64,000 bases of DNA from an uncultured Bacilli bacterium. GTDB lineage: Bacteria; Bacillota_I; Bacilli_A; RF39; UBA660. The notes under the pieces were generated by a model. It saw only the letters and a list, made by a program, of their open reading frames with translations. It was not told the DNA's origin and ran no database searches. The stretch covers positions 32,237 to 96,236 of the forward strand of contig CAKORR010000005.1 in NCBI GenBank assembly GCA_934101595.1. Direction: 5' to 3'. Made by a program: the position numbers and the translations under genes. This document shows, piece by piece, positions 57,170-64,000 of the stretch; position 1 is the stretch's first letter, and each line of letters begins with the position of its first letter.

Positions 57170-57461
57170 CACTCATTACAATAGCTTTTAAAATATCACT
57201 GCAATCTTTTTTGATTTTTACATGCATTATTTCTTTAGAAAGCTCCTTTCTAAAAAGATAATCTTCAATGTAGCGGCCTAAAACATAATCAAGTTTTTTT
57301 ACCATTTCTAAATCAGAAGAATTGCTTAAGTCAATCTTAAAAATATAATCTTTATAAACCGAAAATATTTTTTCAGTTATATAATCATCTTCATCATAGT
57401 TAAAATTTACTATTTTATAAAAATTTGGACAATAATTTAAAATTTCTTTGTTTTTATTCAT
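57102..57461 (-). CDS. Unknown 119-residue protein
   Basis: A soluble, acidic, helical protein starting MNKNKEILNYCPNFYKIVNF. It has no membrane segment or motif that I recognise. ATG 57461 follows GGATGG. The end overlaps the germination permease gene on the other strand for 68 bases, which is a long convergent overlap. Confidence 0.55.
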   Translation of the reverse strand: MNKNKEILNYCPNFYKIVNFNYDEDDYITEKIFSVYKDYIFKIDLSNSSDLEMVKKLDYVLGRYIEDYLFRKELSKEIMHVKIKKDCSDILKAIVMSVIDIFDNYQEYSTRRIYISRWI

Positions 57462-57565
57462 CATGACCATCCTTATTCTTAACCACATAATACTACATAT
57501 AATATTCTTTGTCAAAATAAAACTTAAGTGATATAATCAAATAGTAATAATATTAAGGAGTTTTA

Positions 57566-58531
57566 ATGAAAAAGAAAAAAATAAAATTGAAAAAACAAGT
57601 ATGGATATTACTAGGTATTATCATACTACTAATAATAGGAATTAACTTTGGCAAAAAGAAATATAAGGAATATAAGTATAAACAGACTTATGAATATAAG
57701 TTACTTCAAAAAGGATACACTATTGATGAGTACAAATTATTAAAAAATAATTTTAATGAAAAGGAACTATCCGGATTCTTAAATAAAGAAAAAGATGATA
57801 TAACTTTAAATCTATTGAAGGAAAAATATTTTATTAAAAAGAACTACTCTGATTATTTAAATTACTATAATAGCAATAAAGATTTTCCTTTAAAGAAAGT
57901 TGTTGCGGCTGTAAATACTAATACAAATCGAGAATATTACGAAAATCCTAAAGAAGCAAAACTTAATAAAGATTATTTAATATTAGTAAATAAATACTAT
58001 TACTTAAAAGATGATTATAGTCCATCTGATTTAGTAATTATATCAAGTAAATATGCTTGGGGAGAAAATGGTTCTAAAGAAACTCGACAAATAGCCTTAA
58101 ATGCTTACTTAAATATGTACGAAGCAGCCAAAAACGATGGCATTGATTTAATGATTAATTCAAGTTATAGAACATACGAAAACCAACAAACAGTATACAA
58201 AAAATATGAAGATCGTGAAGGAACAATCTATGCTGATGAAATTGCGGCACGCCCTGGTCACTCCGAGCATCAAACAGGTCTAGCATTAGATATTTTTTCT
58301 AAAACAAATTCAAACACTAAAACATTTAAAGATAGTGAAGCATACAAATGGCTTTTGGATAATTCATATAAATATGGGTTTATACTAAGATATCCAGAAG
58401 GAAAGGAATATTTGACAGGCTTTTCTTTCGAATCTTGGCATTATCGCTATGTTGGAATCGAAGCTGCGACATATATTTATAATAATGATATAACATTTGA
58501 TGAGTATTATGCATACTTTTTAGATAATTAA
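57566..58531 (+). CDS. VanY-type D-alanyl-D-alanine carboxypeptidase
   Basis: A zinc carboxypeptidase trimming peptidoglycan stem peptides. An N-terminal anchor helix (VWILLGIIILLIIGI) is followed by a coiled spacer. The M15 domain has SSYRTYENQQTVY, RPGHSEHQTGLALDIF with the zinc His and Asp, and ESWHYRYVG with the catalytic Glu and third zinc ligand. 321 residues. AAGGAG lies before the ATG. It could serve spore cortex or wall maturation. Confidence 0.93.
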   Translation: MKKKKIKLKKQVWILLGIIILLIIGINFGKKKYKEYKYKQTYEYKLLQKGYTIDEYKLLKNNFNEKELSGFLNKEKDDITLNLLKEKYFIKKNYSDYLNYYNSNKDFPLKKVVAAVNTNTNREYYENPKEAKLNKDYLILVNKYYYLKDDYSPSDLVIISSKYAWGENGSKETRQIALNAYLNMYEAAKNDGIDLMINSSYRTYENQQTVYKKYEDREGTIYADEIAARPGHSEHQTGLALDIFSKTNSNTKTFKDSEAYKWLLDNSYKYGFILRYPEGKEYLTGFSFESWHYRYVGIEAATYIYNNDITFDEYYAYFLDN

Positions 58532-58640
58532 ACAATGAATGACAATTTATTGTTTTTTTATGATTGTATACACAATAATATATAGAAAAAAAGATTAATT
58601 TTTACAAAGCTCAAATATCGACTAAATCATTCTTAACCGA

Positions 58641-58720
58641 CAAAAAAATCAAATCTATTTCTAGAATTGATATTTATTAGTAAATTAAACCTAAGTTCAA
58701 CCAAATTTTTTTATGGTGCG
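58641..58720. repeat. 80-bp direct repeat, copy A (tRNA-Leu 3' flank)
   Basis: It matches 59511-59589 with only a few differences. It contains the same terminator hairpin and ends in TGGTGCG, the last bases of tRNA-Leu with CCA. Beyond that the two sequences differ. The rest of the 58532-58843 gap shows nothing else except an inverted repeat TATACTATA/TATAGTATA just before the next gene. Confidence 0.85.
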
Positions 58721-58843
58721 ATACAAGAGCCTATTTTGGACGCTTATATCTATAAAGAGCAAACTAATAAATATCAGCTCTATATATAATATACTATAAA
58801 TTTGAAAAATATATAGTATAATATAAAACACAGGGAGGTTTAT

Positions 58844-59311
58844 ATGGAAAAAATAAATACTGAAATATTAGTCAGTTCTTTATTTAGCATTGGTTTTGAT
58901 AAAGTTGATGCTGCTCTTTTTACTTACACATTAGGACAATTATCAATTGATAATAAACAATTACAATTATTTGAATTTGAAGATTCTGAAACACATCAAA
59001 TATTTAATAAATATGTTGATTATGATGGCATTGTTTTTAAATTAAAGGATGGAATAACTCTTAATACAATGGTTAGTTATAATGATGAAAAGTTTTATCC
59101 ATTGAGAAAAATGTTAAATACAAACAAAAAATTAATTGAATATTTATCTCAATTAGATTTTAGTGGAATTGTATTAAAAAAAGCAGAATCATATGGTATG
59201 CAAAATATAGAACAAATCGATGAATCTAGATTTAGTAATAAAGAACTAGGAATACTTCAACATTTAAATTCTGGGCAAACTAAAAATAAAACTCTGAACT
59301 TAAAAAGATGA
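58844..59311 (+). CDS. Unknown 155-residue protein in the tRNA-Leu insert
   Basis: A soluble acidic protein beginning MEKINTEILVSSLFSIGF. The middle has FEFEDSETHQIFNKYVDYDG and the end is polar. Family not recognised. It has its own TATAAT-type promoter with an inverted repeat (58790-58820 region) and a GGGAGG site, so it is probably expressed. It converges on the relaxase remnant. Confidence 0.65.
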   Translation: MEKINTEILVSSLFSIGFDKVDAALFTYTLGQLSIDNKQLQLFEFEDSETHQIFNKYVDYDGIVFKLKDGITLNTMVSYNDEKFYPLRKMLNTNKKLIEYLSQLDFSGIVLKKAESYGMQNIEQIDESRFSNKELGILQHLNSGQTKNKTLNLKR

Positions 59312-59312
59312 T

Positions 59313-59513
59313 TTATCTCTCATAATCATCTTTTTCTTTGCTTAAATCTAATTCTTCAATATCATCTTTATTTAAAACTTTATCTTCATACATATCATTA
59401 ACAACATCAATATATTTATCATCTTTATCATACCAACTATGAAGTTTATCGTGTAAGAAAGATATTAGTTTTTCAAATTTTTCTTTCCAATATTCAATTC
59501 TTTCACACAACAA
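59313..59513 (-). pseudogene. Truncated relaxase (MobV/Pre-like), C-terminal end
   Basis: 66 codons ending DIEELDLSKEKDDYER. The stretch SWYDKDDKYIDVVNDMYED looks like the conserved C-terminus of plasmid recombination/mobilisation (MobV-type) proteins of Firmicutes, from memory of that family. There is no proper start: the frame opens with TTG in the T-run of the terminator within repeat B, so all upstream domains are gone. It is probably not translated. Confidence 0.55.
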
Positions 59514-59589
59514 AAAATCAATTCTATTTCTAGAATTGATATTTATTAGTAAATTGAACCTAAGTTCAACCAGATTTTTTTATGGTGCG
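59511..59589 (-). repeat. 80-bp direct repeat, copy B, with the tRNA operon terminator
   Basis: Read on the minus strand after tRNA-Leu, TTGAAC/GTTCAA forms a small hairpin, then ATCAATTCTA pairs with TAGAATTGAT followed by six Ts (about 59545-59512). This is the terminator of the two-tRNA transcript and the second copy of the repeat at 58641. Confidence 0.85.
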
Positions 59590-59667
59590 GGTAAAGGGAC
59601 TTGAACCCCCATGGATTGCTCCGCTAGATCCTAAGTCTAGTGCGTCTACCAATTTCGCCATACCCGC
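59583..59667 (-). tRNA. tRNA-Leu (TAG)
   Basis: The cloverleaf closes with GCGGGT and ACCCGC, followed by A and an encoded CCA. The anticodon loop is CTTAGGA between CTAGA and TCTAG, giving anticodon TAG. The long variable arm (class II) and GGTTCAAGTCC T-loop fit tRNA-Leu. 85 bases with CCA. Confidence 0.95.
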
Positions 59668-59673
59668 ATTTAA

Positions 59674-59750
59674 TGGTGGACCTCGTAGGACTCGAACCTA
59701 CGACCGCCCGGTTATGAGCCGGATGCTCTAACCAACTGAGCTAGAGGTCC
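59674..59750 (-). tRNA. tRNA with CAT anticodon (Ile2 more likely than Met)
   Basis: Acceptor GGACCTC/GAGGTCC, D-arm AGCTCAGTTGGTTAGAGC, anticodon loop CTCATAA and T-loop GGTTCGAGTCC. CCA is encoded. The overall sequence resembles the Bacillus isoleucine-2 tRNA, whose C34 becomes lysidine, more than elongator tRNA-Met; this rests on memory of that sequence. Confidence 0.93.
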
Positions 59751-59832
59751 ATTACTCATAAATGATATCATAATTTTTTAATGAGTTCAAGACTTTTTAA
59801 TTATAAAATTATAAAAAAGAGGTTGCCCTCTT

Positions 59833-60252
59833 CTACTTACCTTGTAACATATTTAATAAGTCTATTTTGAACATGTCTTTTGAAGCATTTTCTTTAGAAA
59901 TCATAATGCCCTTATATGTAGTCAATTCAGAACGATGACCTTCAAGCAAAATTTCTTTTGGTAATAACTCATCTAATATAACTGTTTCTTCATTTTTATA
60001 AACAGTATATATAAGCTTTACTTCACCATGTACTTGTGTAAACATTTTATCACTAGGAAGCTTTAGCTCATAAGTTTCTGTGCCAACACTTTTATTAGTC
60101 TTAACAAGTTTTCCTAAAAATTTACCATTTCTCATTGCAGGATAATATTCAAAGTTTAATTTTTTGAAAGCAAGCATATTATACTTTTTCAACGCTCTTT
60201 CTAACTTCTTAAACTCATTTTCATCCGTATAATCTAATACATAACCTTTCAT
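59833..60252 (-). CDS. Unknown 139-residue protein
   Basis: It begins MKGYVLDYTDENEFKKLERA, is mixed alpha/beta, and has no membrane segment. TYELKLPSDKMFTQVHGEVKLIYTVY suggests a beta-sheet middle. I do not recognise the family. ATG 60252 is chosen because the upstream ATGs lack a site and the text before it looks like leader. It stands alone between the tRNAs and the Smr gene. Confidence 0.65.
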   Translation of the reverse strand: MKGYVLDYTDENEFKKLERALKKYNMLAFKKLNFEYYPAMRNGKFLGKLVKTNKSVGTETYELKLPSDKMFTQVHGEVKLIYTVYKNEETVILDELLPKEILLEGHRSELTTYKGIMISKENASKDMFKIDLLNMLQGK

Positions 60253-60401
60253 ATTTATAACCCCCATCATACCATTGATAAACACATTATAGCACAGCTT
60301 ATACAATTTGTCAAGTTGTGTCTACTTTTGCATTTTTGTATTGACAAAAAGAATTATATCATTTGCTAAATATTTTGTCAAATAAAAAAATTAGGTGTCA
60401 T

Positions 60402-60665
60402 TTATCTGACATCTAATTCTACGATAGTCTGTCCAATATTATTAAAATCGATGTAATATTTTACAACTCTTTTATCCTTTTTTAACATTGTATGGACATA
60501 GTCTCTTATAATTGTGCTATTCCATCCATGTATTATAGCAACATATCTATTCCCCATCTTTATATTGTCATGGATAAAGGTATTAACTATACAACCAACC
60601 GTTGCAGTAACTTCACCGTGAAGATCTAAGTGAGGAGATTTTGAAGTAAATATTTCACTTGTCAT
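60402..60665 (-). CDS. Small MutS-related (Smr) domain protein
   Basis: An 87-residue free-standing Smr domain: HLDLHGEVTATV near residue 12, YVAIIHGWNSTIIRDYVHTML (about 41-62), and a C-terminal strand. Smr domains are nucleases acting on DNA or RNA. The usual HGxG motif reads HGWN here. It follows the PfkB-like gene by one base, so it is co-transcribed. Confidence 0.8.
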   Translation of the reverse strand: MTSEIFTSKSPHLDLHGEVTATVGCIVNTFIHDNIKMGNRYVAIIHGWNSTIIRDYVHTMLKKDKRVVKYYIDFNNIGQTIVELDVR

Positions 60666-60666
60666 A

Positions 60667-61794
60667 TTAATTTTTAGGTATCTCTGGCATTACATCCGGA
60701 ATTGCATTAAGTGCTCCATTATTATTTGCCGGATTAGATGGAGATGTAGGTGGTGTAACTGTGTTAGAAGGAGTACTAACTGGAGTACTATTTAGTACTT
60801 CTGGAGTTGTAGTTTTTGTGTTTTGGCTTGTGCTTGCAGGATTACCAACCGAACCATTAGATTGTGATGTAGATAAATTACCTGAAGTGCCAAATTTATC
60901 ACCATAATAGCTTATAACCTCATTAAGTGAAGGAAATGCTGTTCTACTGCCAATTTTAGTACCAGTAAGTCCAGCCGTAATAAGCCCATATGTAACAGCT
61001 TTTTCTATATCAAAATTGTTAGCAAAGCCATAAGTAAATGCGCCCAAAAATGCCTCTTCCATAGCGGTTTTATCCACCACTTTGGTATTTGTCCCAGGCA
61101 TTACCCTTATTTCACCATTATTAGAATATAAAGCGCCACCCTCTTTTAAAATAACAACTATTTCACAATTAGGAAACCTATTTTTTAAAGCTTGGTATGA
61201 AGATGCAATAACACTCGGATTTCGCAAATCAATAACGCTTTTTGTTAAGGTCTCCGCAAAAGCACTACTGCATACTAGATATTTCGAAAACTTACACAAA
61301 TCAATTGCCTCAGGAGTAGATTTACTTGCAAACAATATAGATGTTGCTTTTGGATTTTTTTCAAGAGTTTCATGAACTGCATTGTAGTCATGTGGCTCAA
61401 CCAAAATAACTTCCGGAGCTATGCCAAAATCTCTTTTCCTCAATGATGCAAAGTCAGATTTATAAGCTTCCACCGACGTAGAAGTTCCTGAAGTTTTGTC
61501 GACTATATTAAGAGTGACAATAGTAGGTTTTTCATAGGAGGTTTCAATAAAACTCGTATCAACTTGAACACTATCAAATTCTTTTTTTATCTTTGCTCCA
61601 AAGTCATCCGAACCAGTTACCCCGGCAAATTGAACTTTTTGACCCCATTTTCCTAACAAATATGCGGCATTTGAAACTTTGCCACCGGCCGAATCAATTC
61701 TTTCTGGCGAAGATATATTTTCGTCCGCTTTTAATGCTCCTTCAACTGGGCAAATAATATCATATGATAATTTTCCAATACAAAACACATTCAT
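60667..61794 (-). CDS. PfkB-like sugar-kinase protein with lost catalytic motif and long disordered tail
   Basis: Residues 1-290 follow the ribokinase/PfkB fold: the GKLSYDI start, GGKVSNAAYLLGKWGQKVQFAGVTGSDDFG, then VVILKEGGALY and the anion-hole region. That region reads VVDKTAMEEAFLGAF instead of the usual TGAGDAF: GAG is lost and the catalytic Asp is Glu. About 75 residues rich in Ser, Thr, Asn and Pro follow. It may be an inactive or retargeted relative. Operon with the Smr gene. Confidence 0.8.
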   Translation of the reverse strand: MNVFCIGKLSYDIICPVEGALKADENISSPERIDSAGGKVSNAAYLLGKWGQKVQFAGVTGSDDFGAKIKKEFDSVQVDTSFIETSYEKPTIVTLNIVDKTSGTSTSVEAYKSDFASLRKRDFGIAPEVILVEPHDYNAVHETLEKNPKATSILFASKSTPEAIDLCKFSKYLVCSSAFAETLTKSVIDLRNPSVIASSYQALKNRFPNCEIVVILKEGGALYSNNGEIRVMPGTNTKVVDKTAMEEAFLGAFTYGFANNFDIEKAVTYGLITAGLTGTKIGSRTAFPSLNEVISYYGDKFGTSGNLSTSQSNGSVGNPASTSQNTKTTTPEVLNSTPVSTPSNTVTPPTSPSNPANNNGALNAIPDVMPEIPKN

Positions 61795-62077
61795 GAAATC
61801 ACCTTTTCTATTCTGATAAAATTATACTATAAAGGCGTTTAAAAATAAATAGAAAAAATACTGAAAATAATTAATGCAAGCATCCAGATTGTTATTTGAG
61901 GCTACTTTTTTCCAAAAATTTCAACAGTTCATTAATTACTACCTCAATTTAAAATATAGCCCTGTTATTTTCTAGTTTCCAACAATATCATAATTATTAT
62001 TAAAATTACTTGTTCTTCTTAATAAAAATTTATTTTTCCTAAAACTGTGTTATAATACCTAGCGAAGGAAAATTATT
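61795..62077. other. Intergenic stretch with no gene seen
   Basis: AT-rich, with scattered stop codons in all frames and no hairpin or repeat of note. TTATAATACC near 62050 looks like the -10 of the next gene. Confidence 0.5.
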
Positions 62078-62628
62078 ATGGCTAAGAGAGAAATAAACTT
62101 ACTAAATCAAAATATTAGAAAAGCAACAATAATGATCTAACTAATAAATCTATTAGGTATTATTATAACCTATTAAATGATGTTAAAATTGATATACTTT
62201 CTAATATTAAAAGCCGTTCAAAAAGATTTAAAACTATATTTGAAAGTGAGGAGTTAAGGTATATGGTTTATGGTTTTAGTTTGTCGATAGACGATGTAAA
62301 AAATTATTTGGATTATGAAAACAATTTCTGGAATTACGTTGAAGATAAAATCAAATTCATCAAAAGTCCCTACATAGATTTTGATTTAAAAATACTTTAT
62401 TATGGCGTTTGGTATGAATTGGATGAAAATAAAAATTTAAAAAAAATGGTTATATGTATCCCGGAAATAGTAGATTTAAAAACAGCACAAATAGCAATTC
62501 ATGAATTTAGACATGCCCATGATATATTTACAGGAAATATAAAAAATAATTCAAAGCTTGAAGAAATTGCAAGACATGAGGAAGACAGATTTAAGAATGA
62601 ATATTTAGCAAAAAAACTTAGTAAATAG
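62078..62628 (+). pseudogene. Frameshifted small zinc metallopeptidase
   Basis: ATG 62078 opens MAKREINLLNQNIRK and stops after 20 codons. One frame over, the sequence continues without a stop as SNNNDLTNKSIRYYYN through to 62628. Restoring one A in the AAAA run near 62120 joins them into about 183 residues. The C-terminal part has the zinc motif HEFRH with a later acidic cluster. ATG 62263, which follows GAGGAG, could still start a 121-residue C-terminal protein containing that motif. Confidence 0.65.
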
Positions 62629-62651
62629 ATTTTATAGCTTTAAAATTCAAT

Positions 62652-62679
62652 AAAAGCCACTAGTTAACTAGTGGCTTTT
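62652..62679. terminator. Perfect 28-bp palindrome, bidirectional terminator
   Basis: AAAAGCCACTAGTT followed by its exact complement AACTAGTGGCTTTT. It lies between the metallopeptidase remnant and the convergent NADAR gene. Confidence 0.85.
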
Positions 62680-62725
62680 CATTATGATTGTGGTTTACAA
62701 GAACATTAGTCATAATTATAATGAT

Positions 62726-63217
62726 TTATTTATATTTGTATTTATATTCTTCTCTTAATTTCATCCATATTTTACCAAGTTGATTTCTACCATCTCTATT
62801 AATTCCCCATCCCCAGTAATTATCCTTTGGAGAGTCTTCCACGATGTAGTAACCATTAGTTTCTAGCAGCTTTTTTAAAACGTACGGATTTTGTTCTAAT
62901 TTTAATCTCAATAGTTTCTCCATTATAACTAATTGTTGCTGATTAGTGTACTTTACTTTCTCAACATTTTTTAGCATAATCTTTTGAGCTTCATGAGAGG
63001 AATGGCTATTTTTTATTTGCTCTGCTATTTCTGGATAATCTGGCAAAAATAATGAACTTTGAAACGCTTCTTCTAATGAAGCATACAAATACCCATCTAC
63101 CTCTACTTTGAATGATGAGAAATTATCTAATGGATAAAACTCTCTTGGATAAAATCCAATTACATCATCCATTTTTTCAGATAACCATATGTCTCTATAT
63201 TGTTTTAACCTAATCAT
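62726..63217 (-). CDS. NADAR-domain (YbiA-like) protein
   Basis: A 163-residue protein of the NADAR family, which removes ADP-ribose from modified guanine in DNA or cleaves related N-glycosides. Residues 25-58 (REFYPLDNFSSF, SLEEAFQSSLF) and the end (IVEDSPKDNYWGWG, NQLGKIWMKLREE) carry the family's conserved Asn, Phe, Glu, Trp and Gly. Its neighbour is a WYL-type regulator in the same direction, a pairing seen in defence and toxin loci. Confidence 0.85.
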   Translation of the reverse strand: MIRLKQYRDIWLSEKMDDVIGFYPREFYPLDNFSSFKVEVDGYLYASLEEAFQSSLFLPDYPEIAEQIKNSHSSHEAQKIMLKNVEKVKYTNQQQLVIMEKLLRLKLEQNPYVLKKLLETNGYYIVEDSPKDNYWGWGINRDGRNQLGKIWMKLREEYKYKYK

Positions 63218-63281
63218 ATACTATTTCTCGCTTTCTTTCTAAGAAGAATATATACTAAGAATAGGTATTATTTATGTCACA

Positions 63282-63758
63282 TTAAAACTTTTCTTCCAAT
63301 TCTTTTATTAAGGTAATTCGATTTAGATAAAAATGCCTTATCTCTTGTTTGTTTTCACAATATGCTGCTACTCCCCATTCATTATCTAAGACTATTAGAT
63401 TGTATGGTCTAATAATTCTTTTAGTAATTTTATCATGCTCCTTTGAATAATACTCTATATAACACTTTTTATGATTTTTAATACATTTACTTAATAAATT
63501 ATAATATTCTCTATTATTTAATTTAATATTTTCAGGTTTAATAAACTTTCCAGGTATTTTAACATCTTGATTTAATACATATCCACCATATGGCCCGTAT
63601 ATTGTTTCAATATAAATACCGGCATATTCTAATTCGTCCTTATACTGTCTTATCATTCTTGGTGATACTTCTAATTTTTCTGATAATTCTTTTATACTAT
63701 ACTTTCTTTTATTTTGAAGTAACTGAAGCATCATAAGTACATTGGATAACTTTGACAT
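63282..63758 (-). CDS. HTH-WYL transcriptional regulator, short form
   Basis: A 158-residue protein with a winged helix-turn-helix (KYSIKELSEKLEVSPRMIRQYKDEL, GPYGGY) and a WYL core (CYIEYYSKEHDK, RPYNLIVLDNEWGVAAYC, RHFYLNRI). The C-terminal WCX extension of larger family members is missing. The domain binds nucleotides or nucleic acid. ATG 63758 follows AGGTGA. It probably regulates the NADAR gene that starts 64 bases later. Confidence 0.85.
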   Translation of the reverse strand: MSKLSNVLMMLQLLQNKRKYSIKELSEKLEVSPRMIRQYKDELEYAGIYIETIYGPYGGYVLNQDVKIPGKFIKPENIKLNNREYYNLLSKCIKNHKKCYIEYYSKEHDKITKRIIRPYNLIVLDNEWGVAAYCENKQEIRHFYLNRITLIKELEEKF

Positions 63759-63866
63759 ATTAATCACCTATAAAAATTATAACATAATTATAAACACAAT
63801 CCTTAATAAATACATTACACTTAAATGGTTATCAAAAAGGAATAATTTTTTTATAAATCAAAAAAA

Positions 63867-63890
63867 GACTAAGATTTTAAAATCTTAGTC
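63867..63890. terminator. 24-bp palindrome, bidirectional terminator
   Basis: GACTAAGATTTT and AAAATCTTAGTC form a perfect hairpin with A and T runs on either side, between the regulator and the gene running in from the right edge. Confidence 0.8.
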
Positions 63891-63904
63891 CAATATACTA
63901 TTTA

Positions 63905-64000
63905 CTATTTTTCGCTTTAATAGCAGCTTGTGCCACTATGCACTTCGGAACGCTTTTCGCAGAGGGGTCATATATAATTCCTTTCTTGAAGATCGTTCCT
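63905..64000 (-). CDS. Partial CDS at the right edge
   Basis: An open minus-strand frame enters from outside and stops at 63905-63907. The visible end reads IIYDPSAKSVPKCIVAQAAI then KAKNSK. Base composition is richer in G and C than its neighbours. Only 31 codons are seen, too few to name it. Confidence 0.6.

Larger units (their letters stand above)
58721..59589. mobile_element. Remnant of an integrative/mobilisable element at tRNA-Leu
   Basis: About 870 bp lies between the two repeat copies. It holds one unknown plus-strand gene and the C-terminal end of a relaxase-like gene cut off by repeat B. Integration at the 3' end of a tRNA with duplication of that end is the usual footprint of a tyrosine-recombinase element. 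No recombinase remains. Confidence 0.6.

Noticed and set aside
59674..59750. Definite call of elongator tRNA-Met
   Set aside because: The CAT anticodon fits both Met and Ile2; body sequence leans to Ile2, so it was left open.

Overview
The window is chromosomal DNA of a strongly AT-rich, spore-forming Gram-positive bacterium, most like the uncultured Bacilli/Erysipelotrichia-type gut lineages. Signs of this are dnaG-rpoD-trmK-yqfQ synteny, ComN, DUF4044 and TIGR04086 proteins, a T-box leader, GatCAB with AsnRS, a gerA-type germination operon and SpoVB. TGA is used only as a stop. No species can be named from the sequence.

Layout. (1) 1-8.6 kb: macromolecule synthesis genes (dnaG, rpoD, trmK), a GspF/PilC protein with a prepilin peptidase, mnmA and an HTH regulator, mostly on the + strand. 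(2) 8.6-13.8 kb: a 5.16-kb filamentous phage (inovirus) prophage bounded by a 21-bp direct repeat. The left copy sits in a near-perfect dif site (XerC arm TGTTCGTATAA, XerD arm TTATGTTAACT). The phage carries no recombinase and probably uses host XerC/XerD. Dominant gene orientation changes from + to - at this point, as expected at the replication terminus, and a XerD-type gene lies about 4.5 kb away. (3) 14.4-18.0 kb: a ZIP metal-transporter gene cut inside its conserved HNIPEG metal-binding motif by a 2.85-kb element with a large serine recombinase and one unknown cargo gene. (4) 18.3-25.2 kb: xerD, rarA, a sortase with an eight-repeat VWA surface protein, tcdA and a 6S-like RNA. (5) 25.2-48 kb: a housekeeping arm resembling the Bacillus hisS-relA-comN-tgt-queA-ruv region. 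It holds herA, gatB-gatA-gatC-asnS-hisS with a T-box, two paralogous membrane genes, dtd, relA, comN, spoVB, tgt, queA, a folate/thymidylate block (dfrA, thyA, glyA, folD), ruvB, tdk and ruvA. (6) 48-58.5 kb: small enzymes, an XRE regulator with twin operators, an RNA methyltransferase, the gerA-gerC-gerB operon and a VanY peptidase. (7) 58.6-64 kb: accessory DNA, with a tRNA-Leu whose 3' flank is duplicated around a relaxase remnant, then Smr and PfkB-like genes, a frameshifted metallopeptidase, and a NADAR-WYL pair.

The phage genes form one tightly overlapping minus-strand operon: candidate ssDNA-binding protein, small basic protein, major coat protein, terminator, small membrane protein, Zot-like assembly ATPase, small membrane protein, structural protein, adsorption protein, minor coat-like protein and Rep. 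Facing them is a ribbon-helix-helix repressor with a cluster of AATAC repeats between. Several host genes have intrinsic terminators built into their last codons.
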